From Stephanodiscus triporus (lineage: Eukaryota > Bacillariophyta > Thalassiosirophyceae > Thalassiosirales > Thalassiosiraceae), in the NCBI GenBank assembly GCA_036939755.1, contig JALLAZ010001000.1, forward strand, positions 1-10,969: a stretch of DNA of 10,969 nucleotides, written 5' to 3'. Position 1 is the first letter of the stretch. Every line of letters begins with the position of its first letter. Below are positions 6,178-10,969 of this stretch, one piece after another. The notes below the pieces were generated by a model. It was not told the DNA's origin. It saw only the letters and a list, made by a program, of their open reading frames with translations, and ran no database searches. The translations under genes were made by a program, and so were the position numbers.

Positions 6178-7725
6178 ATGACGAAGATTCACCTCCTATT
6201 AGTGGCGGTGCTGCCTGCATTCATCGGGGCATCTACCTTCAGGCCCCACGGCTATCTCCCCCCTGGAGCTCGCACAGTCACCAAGCACAACTCAGCTGTG
6301 GACGTCTCCTCGGTCGTGTCATCTGCCTCGACAAGCGACGAATCGATTTGTGCATTCTCTTATCGTGGTGGAGATGGCAGCAGCACCAACGTGGACATTC
6401 CGAAATCTAGTGAGCTCGTGGGAGCCGCCTTCTTCACAGCATTGCAAATTGTGCTCAATAAAGTCTTTCGTGCCAACAAGATCACCTTTCCCGCCATGCT
6501 TGGTTGTACCATCCTGGTCTTCGCTTCCCTCGTCCTCGCCGAGGCCGTTTTCCCAGGCATGGGCGAGAATGCCTTTCAGCTGTTAACGCCAGGATCGAAT
6601 TTATTAGCCAAATGGCTACCGGTCATGTTTGTACCTGGATTGGCAATGCTGCCTTTGGCACCGAGCATCGGGTCGGCGGTAGACGTGTTGAAAGTACTGT
6701 CGTTGATCATAGTTGGATTCGGATTCACGATGGCAAGCACAGCCTTCTTGGTTCTAGGAATGAGGACTGTTCAGGGAAGAATTGGGACGAATCCTACAGT
6801 GAATAATAAGGGTAAGGCTGCGACTACAGCAGCTTCTTCCCCTCCACCAAAGCCGTTCACTGAAGAGACTTTAAAGTTCCTTCTAAAAGGGACTGTGTTG
6901 ACGGGTGCCGTCAGCATGGCTGCCTCTCGTCAGAAAAGCAGTTATGCCACTCCCCTTCGCACGGTCTTCATGTTCTTTGGGACTGTAATGACGTACGTCT
7001 TCGGTGCGCGTTTTCCACCAGCAATCACCAAAATTGTGCATCCACTTGTAATAGCTACTGCAGGCACTCTTCTGTTGACGCAACTTGATGCAACCATCAC
7101 TGGCTCCTCCTTTAAGGATATTCTTAAAACATACAAAGCTGGATCTCTCTTACCCACAAAGACAGGAGCCGGAGATTTACTTCTTTTCTTACTCGGGCCA
7201 GCAGTTGGATGCCTCTCGATAGCCATGTACAGCCGAAAGAAGATCTTGGCCGACAACCTCCCTGTAGTGATTGCCGCCATGCTATGCTCAAGCGTTGGTG
7301 GACTCTTTGGCACTGCGTGGTATGTTCGCCTATTGGGCGTTGGTGCCTCGGTGACGGTTCGACTTTCGTTGCTCACTCGCAACGTCACGACTGGATTGGC
7401 CATTATCATCACCCAAATGCTCGAAGGAGATATGGCGATTGCCGCAAGTGTGGTGGTACTAACTGGTATATTTGCTGCCACAGTTGGGCGAGGAATGCTG
7501 GATTTCTTGAAAATACAAGATCCTGTCAGTCGAGGATTGGGAATGGGAGCGGCAGGTCAAGGGCTGGGTGTGGCAGCTATGATGCCAGAGAAGGAGGCAT
7601 TTCCGTTCGCAGCTATCAACATGGTTCTGACTGCTATTTGCGGCTCCGCCTTGGTGTCTATTCCTGCGGTGAAAGAAAGTTTGGTGAAAATTGTTTCGAC
7701 AGGACTCGGAGGAGGGTCAGATTAA
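6178..7725 (+). CDS. PLGG1: Plastidal glycolate/glycerate translocator (PLGG1-like, fused LrgA-LrgB membrane protein), 515 aa
   Basis: This is a single-exon polytopic membrane protein. Residues 4-18 form a signal peptide ending in GASTFRPHG, like the diatom ASAFAP motif with Phe21, followed by a Ser/Ala-rich transit stretch to about residue 75; together they predict plastid import. Residues 78-200 are LrgA-like (FPAMLG at 104, WLPVMFVPGLAMLPL at 146-160). A Thr/Ala/Pro-rich linker covers about 205-228. Residues 262-495 are LrgB-like, with LLTRNVTTGLAI (398-409), the block at 421-440, a DPVSRGLGMG segment (448-457) and a terminal FPFAAINMVLTAI helix (475-487). In plants this fused protein sits in the chloroplast inner envelope and exchanges glycolate and glycerate during photorespiration. 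One deviation: the His of the usual A-H-G-x-G motif is Gln461 here. An in-frame ATG at 6148 would add 10 residues; 6178 is preferred because it gives a compact signal peptide and a better context (AACAATG). Confidence 0.92.
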   Translation: MTKIHLLLVAVLPAFIGASTFRPHGYLPPGARTVTKHNSAVDVSSVVSSASTSDESICAFSYRGGDGSSTNVDIPKSSELVGAAFFTALQIVLNKVFRANKITFPAMLGCTILVFASLVLAEAVFPGMGENAFQLLTPGSNLLAKWLPVMFVPGLAMLPLAPSIGSAVDVLKVLSLIIVGFGFTMASTAFLVLGMRTVQGRIGTNPTVNNKGKAATTAASSPPPKPFTEETLKFLLKGTVLTGAVSMAASRQKSSYATPLRTVFMFFGTVMTYVFGARFPPAITKIVHPLVIATAGTLLLTQLDATITGSSFKDILKTYKAGSLLPTKTGAGDLLLFLLGPAVGCLSIAMYSRKKILADNLPVVIAAMLCSSVGGLFGTAWYVRLLGVGASVTVRLSLLTRNVTTGLAIIITQMLEGDMAIAASVVVLTGIFAATVGRGMLDFLKIQDPVSRGLGMGAAGQGLGVAAMMPEKEAFPFAAINMVLTAICGSALVSIPAVKESLVKIVSTGLGGGSD

Positions 7726-8780
7726 TATGATTTGATGAGTGGGTAACATTTTTTTTATTGCCGCTGAATAAGTGTAGGGATGTAATTTGATAGTATTCGC
7801 TCTGTCATATTGAAACCCAAGGATGAAGTTAGCAAGTGTAGTACGAGAAGCCTTGGTCAGGATACTATCCTAGGCCCATATGTACTTCACAAGGAAGTCC
7901 AGGCATTGTGCTCTGCCAAAGTCTCTTTGGCTGCCCCAGCATCAGTTGGCGTAAACTTTTTGTTCGCTAGAGGCATAAGAACAACCCTGCACATAGTCGT
8001 GGCGGAGAAGTTCCCTTTCGTTATGCACTCACTCGAACATGCCATTCGGTTCGATCTCCTAACATAAGATTGAGAGTAGAGTGTCACCTATGGAAGTCAT
8101 GAAATTATACTGTACACAACAGGTTTAGGGCTGATCTACCACTTTCATGGAGAGCTGTATTGGTTGGTTTTATTGTGCCCTCGTGGAGAAATGAACCAAA
8201 GCAGTGCAAATCCTGCTCAGTAGCCGAGCAGTAGCCCTAGACTGTATGCTGGATAATAGTAGCCTTCTGCCAGTGGAATGAAATGGCAGTACCTATCTGC
8301 CGGCCTTGCGAAACATCCTGCCATGTGAAATTGGTGGGACATCACCGACTCTTGAAACTGGCAATACAACCCAGCGGCCACAGCACATGGGCTCATGTGG
8401 CTTTGTTAGCAGCAGACATGGTCACTTTTGACCTGTGGCGCATAGGAAGCCCCAGAGATCAAACCCAAGTAAAAATCAAGAGCCGAAAAAAAAACTTGAT
8501 TAATTGAACAATCTACAAGATACTATCCATCTAGGGAGTCAAAGCACCCTCTCTCATACAAAAAAGGAACCCACCTAACACGGAGGTGAATCTGAACCGC
8601 TAAAATCGACCGCCCACCAAGATATGGCCTGCGTCAACGGTAACCATCAAAGAGCCACAAGCGCAGCAGGCAATTTTCTCTCTGGGGGTTTTTGTTTTTT
8701 TCGCCAGTGTCCTTTCCAACCCCACACACGAGCGCCACTGCGCCTTGCGTCCCAAGAAATAGCCGAGCCCATGAGGCACT
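7726..8780. other. 1.06-kb convergent intergenic region between PLGG1 and the A20 gene; no convincing gene
   Basis: The region holds both 3' ends. Short ORFs exist (plus strand 8283-8507; minus strand ATG 8045 down to 7887, 52 codons) but none has a recognisable motif or supporting splice context. The heptamer AGTAGCC recurs at about 8219-8265. A G-G-T-T-C-G-A box at about 8048-8054 resembles a tRNA B box, but no tRNA fold forms around it. Confidence 0.4.
8474..8501 (+). repeat. 7-bp inverted repeat with A-rich 14-nt loop
   Basis: AATCAAG (8474-8480) and CTTGATT (8495-8501) are exact reverse complements around an A-rich loop. It lies in the convergent gap about 280 bp beyond the A20 stop codon. 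It is short enough to be chance; a role in 3'-end formation is only a guess. Confidence 0.3.
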
Positions 8781-9490
8781 TCATATTTTATCAACCTTTA
8801 CGAAGGCTCCACCGCCGGTGACTTTCTTAATGCTCTCCTTCTCCTTCTCTGCGTCGCGAGTCCCGCTCCCCTCCATCATTCCGGCCAACATGTTCTTGTA
8901 ACTCGCCTTCTTCTTCTTCTTCTTCTTCGAGGGCGACGCAGCCGCCGTTGCGTCGGCGGGTGTAGGACTGGCGGCGGGGGAGGGCGCCGGGGCGTGAGTC
9001 GCGGTTGGATCCGGTTGGGCGACGACTGAGGCGGCGGCGGCAGGAGCCGCGGCGAACGCACCCCCTTCCTTTTTTCTCATCTCGTTCCAGCATTTGGAGC
9101 AGCAGTCTCCGGTGGCGTTGCTTCCCTGTGAAAGTTAGGGGCGACGTCGCAAAAAATATAGCGTGAGGGAACAGCACGCGTAGTGGGAAAGTTGGCACGT
9201 CGCAGGATGGGGATCGATGGAGTCGCGTCGGATAGGGAATCAAATGAAAAAGAGCGATTAGTCTGGGGTTTGCCCCTGCCATGAGCCGTTGGCAACCGCT
9301 CCGGTGACCCTGAAACTGAGAAGGCAACCGAGTCCCGAACCCGTAACCCGGCCATCATTCGCCACATCAGCCGTCATCTGACGCAAAGACAACGCCAACC
9401 TTTGCACGAACTTACGAAGAAGCCGCAGCCAGCTTTACACAGCTTAGGCTCCGATGGGGTGGAGGTGGTGGTTTCGTTTTGGTCGTTCAT
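8781..9490 (-). CDS. A20-type zinc-finger protein with Ala/Pro-rich linker and basic C-terminus, two exons, 139 aa
   Basis: Exon 1 is 9490-9416 (25 codons, context ACAACAATG, donor TTC|GTAAGT, phase 0). The intron is 9126-9415 (290 nt, acceptor TTTCACAG). Exon 2 is 9125-8781. Splicing joins LCKAGCGFF to GSNATGDCCSKCWNEM, rebuilding a complete A20 finger with ligands Cys18, Cys22, Cys34 and Cys37 in the family spacing C-x3-C-x11-C-x2-C, plus the typical GCGFFG. The finger is followed by an Ala/Pro/Thr-rich, probably disordered linker (about 46-91), seven lysines (92-98, a GAA/TTC trinucleotide run in the DNA), a Tyr/Met-containing segment (100-107) and a charged tail ending in VTGGGAFVKVDKI. 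A20 fingers bind ubiquitin; plant and animal A20/AN1 proteins act in stress and immune signalling. No AN1 finger follows here, so this is an A20-only member. The exact role is unknown. Confidence 0.85.
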
Positions 9491-9837
9491 TGTTGTATTA
9501 TTTTGGAATGGAGCCGATTTATGCCGAACGTCTCCGTTTTGTGGAGAAGCCGTGCAGACAACACGCAGAAGCTCGGCCGATCAATATCAGCGACACCAAA
9601 CGAACACGAATGATAAGACAGAGAAAAAACTTCCGAATGGGCTGGTTATTGAGCAAAGATTGTAGAGAAAGAAGAAATGAATTTCTTTTTAACGTATGGT
9701 CGTGGTAGAGCCTCTCAAAATTCCACGAAGCAATCAGATTTATTGTTCCACATATTGTAATCCTCTTCCGCGTTGAACTGACATGACGTGACGATCAGCG
9801 CGCGCCCTGTCCTCAAAATCTTTTTATGAGTAGAGTA

Positions 9838-9855
9838 GTACATAGGAATATGTAC
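9838..9855. repeat. Small perfect hairpin (7-bp stem, 4-nt loop), first of a pair
   Basis: GTACATA (9838-9844) and TATGTAC (9849-9855) are exact reverse complements around GGAA. A second hairpin of the same size lies 16 nt downstream. Confidence 0.45.
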
Positions 9856-9871
9856 GGTTGGACATTCGTAA

Positions 9872-9889
9872 GTAGAGTTGTTACTCTAC
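9872..9889. repeat. Small perfect hairpin (7-bp stem, 4-nt loop), second of a pair
   Basis: GTAGAGT (9872-9878) and ACTCTAC (9883-9889) are exact reverse complements around TGTT. The stem and loop lengths are identical to the neighbouring hairpin, but the sequences differ. Confidence 0.45.
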
Positions 9890-10013
9890 AGAACTCTAAT
9901 CCGAGCCCATCTGATTTTTTTCGACGTACGTAGACTTGTACTGAATTTCAACGCAAAAAAATCCCATGAAAATTCATCATTGTTACAGGACTAAAACCGA
10001 CCTTCCGGCCACC

Positions 10014-10151
10014 ATGGTCGGCAGCTTTGGCTCCTACCGTCGCCTGTGGAGTGAGGACGCCCCAACCAAGCGCTCAGATGTCATCTACACACCATGGAAG
10101 ATGCCACATGCGCTTGGATTGGTCACAATCCATAGGATGGGCGAATGGTAA
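10014..10151 (+). CDS. Possible small protein or terminal exon, 45 aa, perfect Kozak context
   Basis: The ATG sits in GCCACCATGG (10008-10017), an ideal eukaryotic start context. The frame uses many C- or G-ending codons, as real genes here do, and ends with TAA at 10149-10151. An in-frame ATG at 9966 would add 16 residues. TGTTACAG at 9981-9988 looks like a splice acceptor, so the stretch could instead be the end of a spliced gene, but I found no matching upstream exon. The product has no recognisable motif, signal peptide or membrane segment. Confidence 0.25.
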   Translation: MVGSFGSYRRLWSEDAPTKRSDVIYTPWKMPHALGLVTIHRMGEW

Positions 10152-10214
10152 ATACTACCACCATCAGCATCAAAATGTCCCTTAAATGATGTGCACGTTT
10201 TAGTGGATATTGAC

Positions 10215-10316
10215 GGAGGGGGGGGGGTGAAAATGGAAATGAAGGCATAAAATCAGCAGAGACACAACAATCAAGAAGGGCGGAAGGCAGAGGGGAGGGG
10301 GGCGTGGAGGGGGGGG
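10215..10316 (+). repeat. G-tract cluster, potential G-quadruplex DNA
   Basis: A run of ten G lies at 10218-10227. Further runs of four, six and eight G lie at 10292-10295, 10297-10302 and 10309-10316. Their spacing would allow a four-tract G-quadruplex if the eight-G run contributes two tracts. Such homopolymers are also common sequencing-error sites. Confidence 0.5.
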
Positions 10317-10877
10317 CGATGAATGACGGTTGGGGCGGATGCGGCGACAACGGCGAGTCGGCATCTGTCTCTGTCTCAACAGTCAGACCGGGTTCTACTC
10401 GTCGTGCGCCTCTGTTGCCACCTCTGCCATCATGGGGCCGCCTTCGTTGTTGACAACAATGATGAGGCATGTACTCGTCCTCCGACCGGGGTGGGCATCC
10501 TTGTAGCTCGAATGCAGGGGGGTGATGAAGACGTGTGGCAGGCGATATTGATGACGACTGACGACACTGACGACAATCACAATGGGTGACTGGGAGGAGG
10601 ATGTTGAAAATTAGCCTGGGCACAAGAGAGGGGATGACCACCACCATGGCATTGCAGAGTGTTTTAAACTATGACTTATAAAATGCATCATTGCTAGTAT
10701 CTTAATAATCCATCATTGAATCCGCCTGTCGCCTGCCGTACCCATCCTTGCCATCCCGTCTCCTCATCTGCTTCCACTCTCGCCTCTTGTCTTCCACAGC
10801 CTACTTAACTACCTCTTATCAGCCATCACCACTGTTGTCGTGGCATGTTGCCGCTGCCCCCACTACCCCTTTCATCC

Positions 10878-10914
10878 CTAATCTCCTGTGTAGTTGATTG
10901 TTGTATTTTCTTCT

Positions 10915-10969
<55 letters not shown>
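10878..10969 (-). CDS. Possible C-terminal acidic tail of a minus-strand gene cut by the right edge
   Basis: Reading the minus strand from the edge, one frame gives 17 Asp codons (alternating GAT and GAC), three Glu codons, then NTTINYTGD and a TAG stop at 10880-10878. Asp/Glu-rich C-terminal tails are common in nuclear and histone-binding proteins. Only this tail is visible, so it may equally be non-coding microsatellite; no other part of a protein supports it. Confidence 0.25.
10915..10969. repeat. (TCGTCA)n hexanucleotide microsatellite reaching the right edge
   Basis: About nine perfect units of TCGTCA run to the last base, preceded by a short CTT run. The period keeps reading frame. On the minus strand it can encode poly-Asp, on the plus strand poly-Ser or alternating Ile-Val. 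The full length is unknown because the window ends inside it. Confidence 0.9.

Larger units (their letters stand above)
6020..6181 (+). promoter_or_regulatory. Upstream ORF (53 codons) ending in an ATGA overlap with the PLGG1 start
   Basis: An ATG at 6020 opens an Arg-rich reading frame that runs without a stop to TGA at 6179-6181. The main ATG is 6178-6180, so stop and start overlap as ATGA. The frame spans the inverted repeat. A second, shorter upstream ORF (ATG 6087, 8 codons, stop 6111-6113) sits inside it in another frame. Function depends on the transcript starting upstream of 6020, which cannot be seen here. Confidence 0.35.
9491..10877. other. 1.4-kb region right of the A20 gene without a convincing long gene
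   Basis: The first few hundred bases are the A20 promoter (minus strand). TGACGTGACG occurs at 9784-9793. Two small hairpins, G-runs and a short ORF are listed separately. ORFs overlap on both strands at 10123-10647 and 10323-10589, but their products are low in complexity (His/Pro/Arg/Ser-rich or Asp/Thr-rich) and match nothing I know. From about 10720 to 10900 the plus strand is strongly pyrimidine-rich. Confidence 0.4.

Noticed and set aside
6942..7481. Long antisense frame (179 codons) inside PLGG1
   Set aside because: It mirrors the conserved LrgB coding region; antisense openness follows from the codon composition of the real gene.
7887..8045. Minus-strand ORF of 52 codons in the PLGG1/A20 convergent gap
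   Set aside because: Composition is protein-like but there is no motif, no good start context and no splice partner; left as unannotated intergenic DNA.
7990..8070. Possible tRNA: A-box-like TGGCGGAGAAG and B-box-like GGTTCGAT
   Set aside because: The acceptor ends do not pair and the T-arm lacks the closing C and a stem, so no cloverleaf forms.
9454..9708. Plus-strand ORF of 84 codons antisense to A20 exon 1 and its promoter
   Set aside because: It overlaps the exon that restores the A20 finger and has no recognisable features of its own.
10123..10647. Minus-strand ORF of 174 codons with an ATG
   Set aside because: The product is Pro/His/Arg/Ser low complexity created by G- and C-rich tracts, with a competing plus-strand frame (10323-10589) and no recognisable domain.

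Overview
The window looks like an ordinary, gene-dense stretch of nuclear DNA from a diatom (a stramenopile with a secondary red plastid), probably a Thalassiosira-like species; the species is a guess. Three things support this. Genes carry short GT-AG introns with GTAAG-type donors. Two proteins begin with an ER-type signal peptide that ends in a Phe-containing motif resembling the diatom plastid-import motif ASAFAP. One of these two is a plastid photorespiration transporter. I see no transposon, CRISPR array, rRNA or tRNA.

Layout from left to right: (1) a minus-strand gene cut by the left edge, with a Cys/His-rich N-terminus and one intron (805 down to 1). (2) A plus-strand WD40 beta-propeller gene in three exons (1525-3226). 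(3) A minus-strand single-exon gene with a tripartite presequence that predicts a thylakoid-lumen coiled-coil protein (4145 down to 3441). (4) A plus-strand two-exon homologue of NR2C2AP (4392-5035). (5) A minus-strand two-exon CIA30-family protein (5928 down to 5231). (6) A plus-strand LrgA/LrgB-type plastid glycolate/glycerate translocator, PLGG1-like (6178-7725). (7) A minus-strand A20 zinc-finger protein whose finger is split by a 290-nt intron (9490 down to 8781). (8) About 1.4 kb with no convincing gene, holding small hairpins, G-tracts and one short ORF with a perfect Kozak context. It ends in a (TCGTCA)n microsatellite that may encode the poly-Asp tail of a minus-strand gene continuing past the right edge.

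Genes alternate in divergent and convergent pairs, with gaps of 195-250 bp in the middle of the window. Divergent pairs (lumen protein/NR2C2AP and CIA30/PLGG1) probably share promoter regions. I see no functional operon or novel multi-gene system; these appear to be independent housekeeping or organelle genes. Several gene models here depend on splicing: simple ORF reading misses the true N-termini of NR2C2AP, CIA30 and the A20 protein, the C-terminus of the WD40 protein, and the second exon of the left-edge gene.

The most interesting regulatory region is the PLGG1 leader. It has a perfect 12-bp inverted repeat, a TGACGT motif, and an upstream ORF of 53 codons whose stop overlaps the main start as ATGA.
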